Origin: Desarmillaria ectypa
Taxonomy: Eukaryota; Basidiomycota; Agaricomycetes; Agaricales; Physalacriaceae
DNA length: 64,000 nt
Assembly (NCBI GenBank): GCA_030407005.1
Contig: JAUDYN010000001.1
Location: 1,984,001-2,048,000, forward strand
Reading direction: 5' to 3'
Shown here: positions 24,388 to 36,259 of the stretch, piece after piece
How the letters are laid out: each line of letters begins with the position of its first letter
Position numbering within the stretch: position 1 is the stretch's first letter
Notes under the pieces: model-generated
What the model saw: the letters and a program-made list of their open reading frames with translations, nothing else
What the model was told of the DNA's origin: nothing
The model's database searches: none
Made by a program: the position numbers and the translations under genes

Positions 24388-25813
24388 ATGCAGAGCCAAG
24401 ACGACCCCGAGCCCACTGTCCGTATCCGCGACCTCAAAAAAGACAGAGCAGACTTTGTTCTTGAGAATGTCGACCTTGCGTACGCCGCCTTTTTGTGCGC
24501 GTATTCTCGTGTCTAACTAGGCCTTGATGCTAGTTTTGCGAATTCTCTCCGGAGAGTCATGATGGCAGACATTCCTACCATTGGTGAGAATCATGTTGCT
24601 GTTCTAATGAATTCATGCTTATTGTGAAACAAGCAATTGATATGGTCGAAGTGGAGGCCAATACATCAGTCCTACCTGACGAGTTCATTGCCCACAGACT
24701 TGGGATGGTACCCTTGGTCAGCACGAACTGCGATGAGGCCATGAAATACAACAGGGTGTGTATAATTAGTCTACAGCTGTTCGATTGCAGCTTAATCTCG
24801 TTCAAGGACTGTACATGCATGTCGTTTTGTGCATATTGTTCAATCCAGCTGATCTTGGACGTGTCCTGCAATGAGGCCATCACCATGGATATAACAAGCA
24901 ATCATCTCGACATAGTAGCCGCACCCACCGATATGTATGCGGCAGATGGCGGTGATGAGCTCACAAAGAGGACGGCTGACTTCGGGCATCCTGTCGGGAA
25001 AAGTAAGATTGTCCTCCACTTTAATCTATGGGAGTAGACCTTTTGACCCCCCTCTAGATAGACCAGGAGTACCTCCTGTGCTTATTTGTAAAATACGAAA
25101 GGGACAAGCGTTGAAGATGAAATGCATTGCAAAAAAGGTCACTTCTTGATCCTTGCACCGACAGCTACTGACCTCTACGAAAGGGTATCGCTAAAGAACA
25201 TGCCAAATGGTCGCCTTGTTCCGCAGTCTCATTTGAATACGATCCTTATAACAAACTGCGACATACAACACATTGGTTTGAAGTAGACGAAAGAGGCGAA
25301 TGGCCAGTCAGTGAGAACGCGCGCGAAGAAGACCCACCACGCGATGACGAAGTTTTTGATTTTAACGCAAAACCTAGAAAATTCTACTTCGAAGTGGAGA
25401 CGGATGGAAGTTTAGGTCCTCAGGAGGTGGTTATGAAGGCTTGTACATCATCACTTCCATGACATACTGGTTTTTGATGTCTTTCCTGGCAGGGCCTCAA
25501 AGAACTGCAAACGAAGTTGGCCAACCTTATTTTAGGTCTCAAGCATGATACGGAAGTTGACATGATCAATGGCCAAGACCAGCAACTTGCAGCCCCGGCT
25601 CAAGTAGCTGACGCTTGGGGTGGTGGTGGCGGCGGCGGCGGCGGCGGGTGGGGTGATTCGAGTGGATGGGGCGGTAGTTCCAGTCCCTCCCGCGGCGGAG
25701 GAACAAGTGCGTGGGGAGGTGCTAGCCCAACTTCTGGCGGCAACACAAGTGCATGGGGTGGATCCGGTGGTTGGTCAAGTCCTGAACAGCAATCAAATGG
25801 ATGGACCGTGTAG
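24388..25813 (+). CDS. RPB3: RNA polymerase II subunit RPB3 with Gly/Trp-rich tail
   Basis: Rpb3 pairs with Rpb11 as the alpha-like assembly platform of RNA polymerase II in the nucleus. The start [16 protein letters not shown] leads to [19 protein letters not shown] across two introns, the alpha-motif of the family. The zinc-binding loop [11 protein letters not shown] has the C-x-C-x3-C-x2-C spacing. Later motifs include [19 protein letters not shown] and [18 protein letters not shown]. The usual end of the family is reached near 25560. A further ~65 residues follow, rich in Gly, Ser and Trp, with seven Trp residues that each touch a Gly. This tail is in frame within the last exon (from 25517 on) and partly encoded by a GGN microsatellite. 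About five introns. Identity is firm; the role of the tail is unknown. Confidence 0.95.
25621..25650 (+). repeat. GGT/GGC microsatellite in RPB3 tail
   Basis: A run of GGT and GGC triplets codes for a polyglycine run of about ten residues in the RPB3 C-terminal extension. Such repeats change length easily between strains. Confidence 0.85.
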
Positions 25814-25966
25814 TCTGGACTGTTAGTGTTATGTTTGTAATCTATATCTAAGTCATTATTTCGAAAAAAAAATCAAGATAGTTCCATATAGATCGCAGTT
25901 CAAGATACTTAGCAGTGTCCAATTATATCACCTTCGCGAAAGAGTCCGGTCAATTCCAGCTCGACC

Positions 25967-28900
25967 TCATGAGCGTGGTTTCATCTCGATAAAATCCGCT
26001 CCTGCAGTATTCACGGCAGAATTAGATGAACCGGAAGTCGGCATAGTCATCGCGCTGGGCATACGAAAAGCCGGAGAGGCGGTTGGGAGCCCCGAATCAT
26101 CAGATAATCCTCGGCGAGGACTCGTCATATGAAGCTCATCGGCTTCCCCAAAGACATCATCTTCAGCACCTCCAACTAGTAGATCCAGATATATCAAGAT
26201 AAGGTAACGTCATAAGGAGATAACCGACCTATTATGTTCGAGCCCGACAAATGCCAACCCCCAGCAGGTTCAGCAGGTACGAGCGGCATCTCCGCCGCCT
26301 TTTTCCTATCGTCAGCTTCAACTTTCTCCCAAGGAACCTTCGTGTAACGTTTAGTTGCTGGTTCATTATCCGGATTGCCGGTCGGGCCATAGATGTGCAA
26401 GTCTGCCAGGACCGACTTCAATGCGCAGATCCATTTGTTTCTGCGTTTGGCTGGAATGGAAATATTTAGGTTCCATCAACCGTGCGTCAAAGGAACTTGT
26501 TAACCTTTCAGGCCACCTTGCTGGCCATTGCTTTTGTATTTGATTTCCGCCGAAAGCGTCATCTTTTCTTGATCAGGAAAATCTTTTAACCTTTAGTAAA
26601 TCCTTATCTTCACAAAATAATCGCCAAAATCTTACCAACAACCGCCACATCAAAGACCGGTTGATAATCACGCCTTTCCTCCTTGACGAAGGCAAGCATT
26701 TTATCTCGGAGTCGTTCCAAATCTTCGAATGAAGTTGCATAGCTGACGTCGAAGGTGAACGTCTCGCTCATCTAACGAAGATTCAGCTTCCATTAGGCAT
26801 CTACTCCCGACTGATGAAATCAAAAAGACTTACTTGCGGACTACGCCGGATATTTTGGATGAACTGAAGACAGGTGAAAAGGATGCGAATTTGAAACCGT
26901 CAGAACATACCAATGTGTTTAGCACGCTGTTAGGTGCCTGAACATATACTCCATTCGAGTCCAAAAATATCGTACTCAAGAGACGGATCTCCTTCACGGT
27001 ATAGGATTCTTTCTCCAAATCTACCCGATCTCCGACATCGAAGGGATGACGAATAAAGAGGAAGATGATACTGGTGAGAACCTCAGAAAGACTTGTCCCG
27101 ATTAACCAACTCAATCCTAAAAGCCTATTGGTTACGGAAGATTTGACAACGCGGCAAAAGGTACTGACCAAGAATAAATGTTCCAGCGCCAGTAACCAAT
27201 GTCGTCAACTGCGCTTCCTGTAGAATACGAAAGTGAGAAGCTCATGATCACGAGAACAAAGAATTGAGATATACCAAGCAAATCGCAATGATCAAACCAG
27301 CGGCAACGACATAAAGAGACATCAAGATGTTATCTAGACGCCCAACGGCACTGTCCAGATCCTGCATTGAATGTTCGATGGACAATTGTTCTCGATGAAA
27401 ATCCCTTATCACCTGTTAGGGTCGTAAAGGCTCCAAGTAAGAAGAACACAAACAAGCAGGCCATTTCAACCTCATCCCTAGATGCATCACCATTTGAATC
27501 TTTATCAAAGAGTGCAAACACCTGATCGGCCTCATCTTGAGTCGGAAAAAATTGCGCAATATCTTCGACGAAAAGCCAATCAGAGCCAGGTTTGACAAAG
27601 GAATAGAAGAGCCGGCGGGCGAGCTAAAATCATATATTTGAGGGGATTGCCGCTGTAACGTTTTATCTTGGACATACCAACCGGGACTTGTTGGCTGATT
27701 CTAAAGCAGTTTTGACCATTGCTTGTGGAGAGTTTGGCTGGAGTACTGAACTGTCAAGGCATATTAGCCGACCTGATCAGTCTAGAGTCGAAATGGACCT
27801 CGCTCTACCTGCCAGCAATCTCGGACTAAAGGCAAAACTATCAGTATCCATTGCCTGCCAACGAGGGAAAAAGACACGCACTGCAACATTTCCGAAAGCC
27901 GATGTTGTTGTTGTTGCGGCGGCCCGCATTCCTTTCATTGCACGTTTAAAAAATTTCTTCGGAGCCGCAATGCCTTTAGAAGTGCTTTCCTTCAGAGTAT
28001 CTGAACGGCCGGGTATATCTGAAGAATGTCGGTATAAAGTAATGAGAGACCTGACGGCGAATTTTTGGCCGGCGATACGCTCTGTCACGATGAAAGAATC
28101 CCATAAGATGGTCAACAAGCAAAAATGATGGCACTGACCAGCGTAAGACCGTTCGTGGAATTTTCCAGCAATCCATTGGATAGCAAATTTCTCAGCTAAC
28201 AGCACCGCTGTACAAAGGTATATACCGAATAGCAATTTGCCAATAAGGTTGATGATATTGACAGATTTCTCGGAAGCATCTGAACTCTGACGACTGTCGA
28301 TAACGGGATTCCAAGTAATCCAATTAGCGAGCGACCAAGCAAACAGAGCAATGTATCGATGCAATGCCGAAGCCCAATCGATGTATCTTCTTGCAGCCAC
28401 GGCTACTGCGCCAACGGTCGCGCGGATGATGGGTGGCAATAGGCGTGAACCAGCCAAAGCGGCCCACCAGCCACACCACACCACACTAAGCCATATACTC
28501 CACCAGAGAAGTTTGACGTCCCAAACCTATAATAGCTGCTATAGCCTGCTCAAGGCCCGTGAAGAAAGAGGGCTTACTGCGGCATTGGGGAAGGTAGTGA
28601 GCTGAAGTATACCCGGGATCCAAAGTATAGCCATGATTGGTAAAATGAACAAGATCCACCTGGAAACGATTGATACATTCAGCAGATAATTGTATAGTTT
28701 AGAGACCTAGATTTTCAGCCTGTTAGAATGGAAACGCAGCATATATGGGGTTACGCACCTTGTTATTGGGCATGTCCCCCTCTGCATAAACCAGGTGGTT
28801 CTGGCTTGCATTTCTCGAGTCAAACTCCTCGTAGGAATGTTCAAACTTCCTGATACCGTTCAAAATATCCCAGCTGGACCCCCGGTTGTGCGCCGGAGGC

Positions 28901-29220
28901 CTAACGGGCTCTGGCATCGAAGGACCGGAGAATCCACCGCGTTCAGCATCGTAACTCTGGGACCTGGTGTCGGCATCCAAGGAATCGTCCACAGTATGTA
29001 CACGTTTTGGCGCGCTGGCACCTGGAGGAAGAGATGATTGAGAAAGGGAGGTTCCTCGGTACTGTTGAGGGCCAGGAGGGTACATGGAAGATGAGGAAGA
29101 GGGGAGAGGGACGTTTTGGGCGCTATCGACGTCGTTGCTATCACCCCTTATACGGGAATCGGGATAGTTCAAGCTAACCGGGTCGTATCCTGACCGTGCT
29201 GGTGACCGTAAAGGATTCAT
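25967..29220 (-). CDS. EF-hand mechanosensitive ion channel, MscS family (Msy1/Msy2-like)
   Basis: Fungal Msy proteins are MscS-like channels of the endoplasmic reticulum that respond to osmotic swelling and calcium. The N-terminus (start 29220, MNPLRSPARSGYDPVSLNY) is long, Ser/Pro-rich and cytosolic. Several transmembrane helices follow around 28.5-28.1 kb, for example IGKLLFGIYLCTAVLLAEKF. An EF-hand calcium loop, DKDSNGDASRDE, lies near 27510-27475 with canonical residues at positions 1, 3, 5, 7, 9 and 12. The pore-beta region of MscS follows: LGLSWLIGTSLSEVLTSIIF, FIRHPFDVGDRVDLE and DSNGVYVQAPNSVLNTL (27120-26920). The C-terminal tail is Ser/Pro-rich and ends at 25967. The EF hand before the MscS core is the typical order of the fungal subfamily. 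Introns are numerous. Confidence 0.9.
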
Positions 29221-31392
29221 CCCGCCCGTTGCCTTATCTTTCGTTAGCTGCAGGGAAATTTGCCAGTTTTGCCAGCAATTACGATAACCCACCAAGGAAA
29301 TACTTGGGAGCCGAGCTGTTCCTTAACAACAGGACCGCATTAGGAAACCTTTCCCCTTCTACTACGTCACGCGATTCCTTCTTTGCGTTCTACCAGCATC
29401 AACTGGAATGTTGCCGAGTCCAAAGGAGCACAGCTTTTCTTGGACAGAACCTTCTACTGTCACCTCAAAACAATACTTCTTCCTCCCGACGGCTTGCTCA
29501 GCTGCTCAGAAAGATCAAGGCGCTTCCATGTTCTAGTGGACTTTCGATTCTGCTCATCCAATCTGTGCTACCTTCATCATTCGTCTTCCAATAATACAGA
29601 ATGTTTGTCCCTTACTTTTGATTCATATGTACTCTTTCTGACGAGTTTCCATTCATCACAATCCTTTTGGCTATTTTCTAAAGTTTGGCACTGACACTGT
29701 TATCGAGGTATAGCTGCCAGCCTGAGGATGATATACATATCAGCTGTGGTAGCGAATCAAGCCTTGATGCATTGATGACCCAACTCATCTTTAATTTGTG
29801 TAAGCGCCTTTTGTTACGGTTGCTTCCATGATTTATGTCGTTATAGGTGAGTATCAGCCACGTTTATGGGTCGAGAAAGGGAAATTGGGCACCATTGCGA
29901 CAGTGTTGAGAATGATGTTATTTTTCGAACGATCATTATCAAGTGTTTGAGGGGCGCATGCGTGACCCAAATGCATGCACACATTTACTGAGTGCTATTC
30001 TCTTTCAAAGTCGAAGGATGTCAATTTCCAGACCAGCCCGCTGCCCTTTAGCCTGAGCGCATTAATCTTTTCGAAAGGAAGGCTGAAGGAGGACTTGAAT
30101 TGCTGGTACCATTCATCCTATCTTTGCGATGACTCTAATGCCTATAACAGACATCCATTTATGGCACCTTTGCTACTGCGCCTGCGGCGGTGATAATCCA
30201 GCAGTTATTCAGCTTTATCCAAATGCTTTCAGCAATACGTTATCTATAGGCATGCAAATCTGGACAAAGGCGCTGTGCCATGCCAATATCATCCTCAAAG
30301 CAATTCCTGTGGTCCAGGCGACGTACCTACGCCAAATGTGCTAGGAATTACCTCCAACTACCCATTTATTTATCCCGAATTTCAAGTCTCTAGCCCTAGC
30401 TCCACCTGTTGGGAGGTGGGGGTGTCGTGTCTGTGCTGGTGAGGGTGGGTACCGGCAAACAAGGATCGTGTCTGGATGAAAGACATGAACAACGGCATGG
30501 CTCTTTGTAACTTTTCATGTTGCTTGAAGAGAAGCACAATTGAACAAAATACGTATTTGATGAGTGCGTTCAGCATAATGTGCTCAGTAAGCGTACAAAA
30601 ATATCTGGAATCAAAGATATTCAGGCTCGCACTTAGACCTGTAGTATCACCCCGGTGGGAACGTAAATACCTATATTATATTGATTGTACGGCAGACAAA
30701 CTTGGGACGTCACCCCTCGACAGCACTTCCCCGTCTTAATCATTCTTCAGGCATCAAGATGAAACGCCTTACAGTCATGTAAAATCACAAAAGGACACCC
30801 TGGTCACATCCTTACGCCAAGTATTATAAGTTTGGTGTCACATGCCCAGCTGCGCTGGCCATGCTTTTATCAAGTCATTTATCAAGTTATCTTGGTCCTC
30901 ACTGCTAGCTCGCCTCTGTTCGGACGCCGTCCATCCAAAGAAATAATTTCAATACCTTTAACTCCGAGCCTAAAATTGGGGCCTCATTGCTGTGGGCGCA
31001 AGGTGTGCACATTTTCGGGTTCGTGCTGTTCTATTGGAATACGATCACGATCACTTGGAATGACGCAGTGCTAGTTGACCGGCTCGGACTCGGGGCTAGA
31101 TCTCGACCCGCCAAGACGACCGTCGTCAAGTCAAGTTTCATCGACTAGTTTTTGCATATTTCGAGTCCTTAGAGCTCCTGGATAGGCAACTGTCACACCC
31201 CCCTCTTTGCGTACCCCCTTGTGGCCTATTTTTACCGGAAGCTGTCGCCAAATAACGGATCAGCCGAACGTGCGCGATATCGATACGGATCAGAGTTCCT
31301 TGAGAGCTTATCTACGCCCACGTCTCTTTCATCTCCTAGCTCTCGCGTGACAAAGAAATGTACAAATCCAGAGTGTTATTCCGCGTCCAGGC
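29221..31392. other. Intergenic, 2.2 kb, no gene recognised
   Basis: This holds the promoter of the MscS-like gene and the region downstream of the TLG2-like gene. Open frames are short and match nothing I know; no repeat or tRNA is evident. Confidence 0.45.
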
Positions 31393-33351
31393 CTATGTAT
31401 TTGTCCATCGATGTATCCTAGACAGCCGCAAAAACCTGCTATCCGGTAATGAACGTTCTGTTGGTTTCTCCGACAGAAAATCTACACCGCGTAATGAAAG
31501 AACTAGTTCCGGAGGGGTAGGAGGTGGTGATGATAAGTGATATCGCTTAGGTTTGAAAATGATAACAATGATGAGCCCAAAAATGATGAGTAAAAGAAGA
31601 AAAATGCATTTCCGTCGACCTGTACTTTTCTGGTATCTGGTCAACAAAAGAGATGAGCGATAATCGGAGAAGCGAACATAAAAATAAATACCGTGTCGCC
31701 GTGTTCAGCTCCTGGACTGCTTCGCTCACATGAGCGGCAGTCTGCTCGATATTGTATTCTACGCTGTCCAGTATTGTCCCCTGGTCAATCACCAACACAG
31801 ACAAATCTTTGAACAGCTCTGCCAGAGACGCGATAGAATTTGCGATTTCCGCCAGCTCTCGATTACGGGTCTGGAGGTCGATGCTAGGATTAGCTTGGGT
31901 CAAAGAAAGAGAGTGCGATCGCGTGTGGGTCTATTAACGATAATCACCGTTGGGGCATGTCACCAATCACGGCCGGAGCAAGCGAGAACCAGGGCCGTAA
32001 AGGAAAACAAGCCGACAACGATATTTTTTAAGACCGGAGTGCCAGATTAATGTGGAAAAAGGTGTCGATGGCGATGGATAATCAACCAGCCGGGATACAA
32101 GACCGCAATCGTCCATGACCCACAAGGATGCAATGTGATTGTACAATGTCAGTTGGTGTATGGCGAAAGGGACGAGTTTCATGTGATGTTTACAGCGGAG
32201 GGAGGTCGGAGGTGAAACAGGACGAGGTTGTTCATTCATGAATGTCCGTGCGGTGTAAGATCGGGAGATCATTAAGAACGCAGTAGAAAAGATGGACATT
32301 GGAAATGAATGACATCGGAGGATAGAGAACGTACACGAGAACGAAGTAAAACAATGAGAATGAACTCGCGATGAAGAGAAATGAAAACTTACGGCAGCTT
32401 CGACATCATCATCGACAGCACTCAGACCTTCAGAACCTCTGAGTGATATCGTTCCTGAGGCGATCAGGAGATCCTGGTTCTTGATCGCATGACCTTGTAG
32501 TTCTGCGAAAAAAAAGATCAGTACAAGAAAACGCTGAAAAGTTAACTCCACAAAGGTCGCGTGATTGAATCGATCACGCAGACTGCGATGAACACAAAGA
32601 TAAAATCGGAACACGGGGAAGCGACGGATTGATGGCAAGAGGAGATAAACGCGGCAAGGACTAACTTTCCATGTATACACGCTGTTTCTTTCGGAATGTG
32701 GCGCTCAATTCTTGTACCTTTGCAGCAAGGCCACGCTGGACATTCTTAGCTGCCTGGACTTCATACTCTAGGGTCTGGGCCTCGGTTCGTGATGGGGGAA
32801 AGGTATAGGATACGGAGACATCGCCAATGCGTTGAATTAGTGACTGACATTGTCGAAAATTCTTGCAAGGTAACCGGTTAGAAAGATAGGACAACTAGAA
32901 GTGACGGCAAAGCCGACCTTGGTTATATCCGTCGTGGCAGCTTCGATTTCCTGCTCTTCGTGGGACCGGTCCGTGAATCCGGGAAGTACATGTTTCGCGT
33001 GTAACTTTTCGACAGCAGTAACTGTTGGCAACACAGCACGATCCTGAGAATGGACCTGTAACTGAACCAAGTAGGAACTTACTTTTCACCAGAGTATCGC
33101 CAATAATTAGCTGTACTTGTTCGGAGATGTCCACCCTGAGAAGCAGATTAGTATCCGGAGGCAATGATGAACAGAGGAAGAGACCATTTCGGAGGCAAAT
33201 CCATGTCGACTGTGTGGTGGTTAATAAGCTGCTGCTGCTCATCGTCAGTATCGTCAAATGCGATTCTAGAACGAGAGAAATGGGTCGAAGACGCGCGGGA
33301 GTCGCGGTAAGAGAGGAAGAGGCCTGTCCTGGAGCGAGTGGTAGGATTCAT
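31393..33351 (-). CDS. TLG2: t-SNARE of the TLG2/syntaxin-16 type
   Basis: Tlg2 is the Qa-SNARE for endosome-to-trans-Golgi fusion. The N-terminus MNPTTRSRTGLFLSYRDSR has the family LFLSYRDS opening that binds the Sec1/Munc18 protein Vps45. The Habc region includes LHAKHVLPGFTDRSHEEQEI and VQRGLAAKVQELSATFRKKQ. The SNARE helix reads IASLAELFKDLSVLVIDQG, with the zero-layer Gln in DQG, followed by TILDSVEYNIEQTAAHV. A single membrane anchor (CIFLLLLIIFGLIIVIIF) comes next. Unusually for a tail-anchored SNARE, about 50 residues follow the anchor before the stop at 31393. This lumenal tail is seen in Tlg2 relatives of several species but its function is unclear. An upstream in-frame Met exists, but the 33351 ATG fits the conserved N-terminus. 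Confidence 0.9.
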
Positions 33352-33516
33352 GGAAAGAGCCGCCAAAAAAGGAGCGTCACGCTGCACCAAATAATAGAAA
33401 TAACCCAAAAATGAATATTAAAAATCTTAAAAATACCAAACGTGTGACAGGTCGGCAAAGTTTGAAATTTAAATTCATTTGATCTCCGCCGGACTTGCCG
33501 GATCTCGCATGTCTCG

Positions 33517-33523
33517 TATAAAG
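33517..33523 (+). promoter_or_regulatory. TATA-like box before Cys-rich small protein gene
   Basis: TATAAAG lies 80 nt upstream of the ATG at 33603, within the short divergent region shared with the TLG2-like gene. Confidence 0.35.
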
Positions 33524-33602
33524 TCCCGTCGATGAGGAGGTCCATCCCATCGCCCCCACCCCTTGTCCTTTAACTCAACTGTTCTCATCGTCCTTTACCG
33601 CA

Positions 33603-34019
33603 ATGTGCAACCTCGAAACGTACGTTCTGTGTCGTGAATGTTGCCAGTCAGCTGACCGTTCTCTTTCCAGCGAAGGCACCAAGCACGGTTGCGGCCACTA
33701 TATCAAGGTATTGTCAATTCCGAATATTGCCCCAATGTTACGCTCATCAATGGCCATCGTAGACCCGTACGATCCGGAAGATAGATTGTGGCAGCAGTCG
33801 ATGCATCCATTCAATCCGACACCCTTCTGACCCCAACCATGATTGCTCAAACTCGGGATGCAACCGTGTACGTGTTGAATATGTTTAACCGGCGTGTTTC
33901 TTATGTGATATTAGTATCTGGGTCCCGACCGCGGAGAGACTGTAACTCGCACCACCACCGACTACTGCACTCAGTGCGAGTATTGGTATAGAGGCCCCGG
34001 ATCACGGCCCCGTACATAG
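33603..34019 (+). CDS. Small Cys/His-rich fungal protein, 87 residues, function unknown
   Basis: Four exons (33603-33619, 33671-33707, 33763-33867, 33915-34019) join at GT..AG sites in one frame to 87 residues. The product starts MCNLETEGTKHGCGHYIK, continues KIDCGSSRCIHS and HDCSNSGCNRYLGPDRGET, and ends with TTDYCTQCEYWYRGPG. It contains about nine Cys and several His, spaced in CxxC-like pairs, which suggests zinc binding or a disulphide-rich fold. No signal peptide is visible. I recognise this layout (MCN/MCT start, CGHY, CxxCEYWYRG end) from small uncharacterised proteins of Agaricomycetes but know no function. The first exon is only 17 nt, so the gene is easily missed. Confidence 0.75.
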
Positions 34020-34263
34020 GCTTAGGCTATGCCTACTGCAGTACCCGCACTTGTGTCTAGCGTCTACTCTAGATCCCTTCGAACGTCTCTCCACTGCATC
34101 ACTGTTTCCATGCTCGCTGTACTCCTGCATTGCTTTCGTAGTTGATCTATATATTTAGTCTTGTATCAGTACTTTCATACACGTATCACCCAATCTTCAA
34201 TTCGCTAGTATTTAATGCTCATCTAATATTCCTAATGCATTACGCGCCTAAGTACAATAATTT

Positions 34264-36259
34264 CTACCACTTGACTGCCAGACCAACTACCTCGTTTTCG
34301 ACTGCTCGATATTGAGTTCGGAACGAGTTCCGCCCAACGTCATTAGCTTCCGACAAAACTCTCGTAATGAGCTCGTCATGCACGCTGACGACCGGCTCTA
34401 TACATCGTGTTTCCACAGGCGCCCCGTTTGTAACCTCAGGAGGTGGCGACTCTTCCCAGTACACCTCTTCGACTTTCCGCGTCCATTCCTTGCTGCCCCA
34501 TCGGGGATTCTGCATCTCGGCCCCGGCATCGCTCCAATTTCGCGTGTAGCCTTCATCATCAGTGTCTTTCATTATCGTCGACGGTGCCTTCAATTGTCCA
34601 CCGCCGTTAACACACCCTCCTGGACACGCCATGACCTCGACATAATCGTATGTTTGTTCTTTTATGTCGTTGCTTCTGGCGCCTCTTTTGATCCTGCGAC
34701 TCGCAGCCACACCCGTTAGTCTGCCAGCTGCACCCGTCCCCACGCGGACTCCCTTCTCCTTGCCTACCTTCCTGACCACATTTTGCAAGTTTCTGAACCC
34801 ATAGCACTTGGCTCCTTTGAAAACGACCTTACCATCACCATCCACAGCTTCCGTTCGTAATACATATTCTTCGTAGTCGGAGTTTCTCATCTGTCTGACG
34901 GAGAGAACCAAAGGCGTTTTCGACGTCTTCGCCACATGCGATATAATCGCCTGGAGATAGGATCCGGAGGACGAGCCTGGGTGATTGATCAGCTCGGGGA
35001 GAGTGTCTTCCGAAACATTATTTGGGTCTGGCGCTAGGAAGACTGGGGGGGTATCTAGTTCACCGGGAACTGATTTAGACAGATCCCATCCTTTCTCTCG
35101 CATCATGAGCTCAAGCTCTCCGGTTGTGATGACACAATCGACGTCCCGCGTTGAATACACCTCGTTATAGAAGTCACTACGGGACGCTTCTAATTTTTTG
35201 TCATAACAAGGCATCACAGAGACATGGTATATTTCGTGCGGTCTGGAAATAATAAGAATCAGATAACGGGGGGAAAGGACGGAGTACACACAATTTTCCC
35301 CACTTGCTACCCATCCAATTCTTCACTAGCGTTCCCATGACCTGCTGAGGACTCTTAGTCTGCGCTATAAAAGGAAGCATTTCCGAGTGAGCCTTCTCTG
35401 CATAACATATCCAACCTGGACATGCACTGGCAAGCATCGGCAAGCGTCCATCCGATGCTTCCTGACCATCACCCATGGAGTCCATGGAGTCCTTGTTACG
35501 ATGTTTCTCTTGTCGCTCCACGAACTCCATCACATGCTCCCTCAAGGCCAAATGTCTGGCAAACGTTGTATCGAACACGTAGGCAAATCCTAAAACATCC
35601 TTGCAAAAGCTGCGAAGTCTTCGCAGGACCTGACGGGGCGATACTCGCGAATGCGAATGCGAAGAATCTGATAATGATGCAGCGAGTGATGCAAGGCATT
35701 GAGGGGCAATGGAAATCACTGGTGTTATCCGGCTGTCACAGAATTCCGACGAATGGTTTGATTCAAGGACTTTGAGAACTTCGATATGGGATTGTAGTGT
35801 GATCAGAACGGACTCGGCAGAGGTGATGCACCCGCTGGCGTGGTGAAGATAATGAACGAAAAAGCTGGAAGGTAGCAATAAGACACACCTGCAGGCTAGG
35901 CAGTCATTCAAATTGACCTGAGGTTGTTCCAGTTTTGTCCCTGAACTGGAGTGTTTGCGAAGACTTGATAATCCATCAGCGGAAACTTCGTAATAGGACC
36001 CGCTGGAATCTACTCTGATTTCTGTCTGAAGACGATGAGAAATTGTAAGATCATATCAGAAACAAATTACGGACAGCTGCAGCGCCTGCATCTTTCTCAG
36101 TTCCTGATATAGAATTGGTCTGTTCGACAGGCTTTATGCACGCCTGGGAAGGGCCAATAAAATCATTCAGATCTGTCAACGTCTACAAAGATAGGAATCA
36201 TAACTTCTTCCGCAAAGCCGACAAATACAAGAACCTACTAGCGCACCAGAGAATGCCAT
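34264..36259 (-). CDS. NAR1: Cytosolic Fe-S assembly factor NAR1
   Basis: Nar1 is the iron-only-hydrogenase-like component of the cytosolic iron-sulfur assembly machinery; it passes [4Fe-4S] clusters to the targeting complex. The N-terminus MAFSGALTLTDLNDFIGPSQ is joined across an intron. It is followed by ACIKPVE and, across an intron near 35890-35835, NDCLACSGCITSAE, which together give the four N-terminal cluster cysteines. The hydrogenase-like domain has ASACPGWICYAEK (about 35430-35395), SVMPCYDKKLEASRSDFYNE and MACPGGCVNGGGQ (about 34635-34600) with the further cluster cysteines. The gene ends VKW at 34264; a C-terminal aromatic residue is reminiscent of the targeting tails described for CIA clients, but it does not match the [LIM]-[DES]-[WF] form exactly. 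Length of about 600 residues is usual for fungi. Confidence 0.94.
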
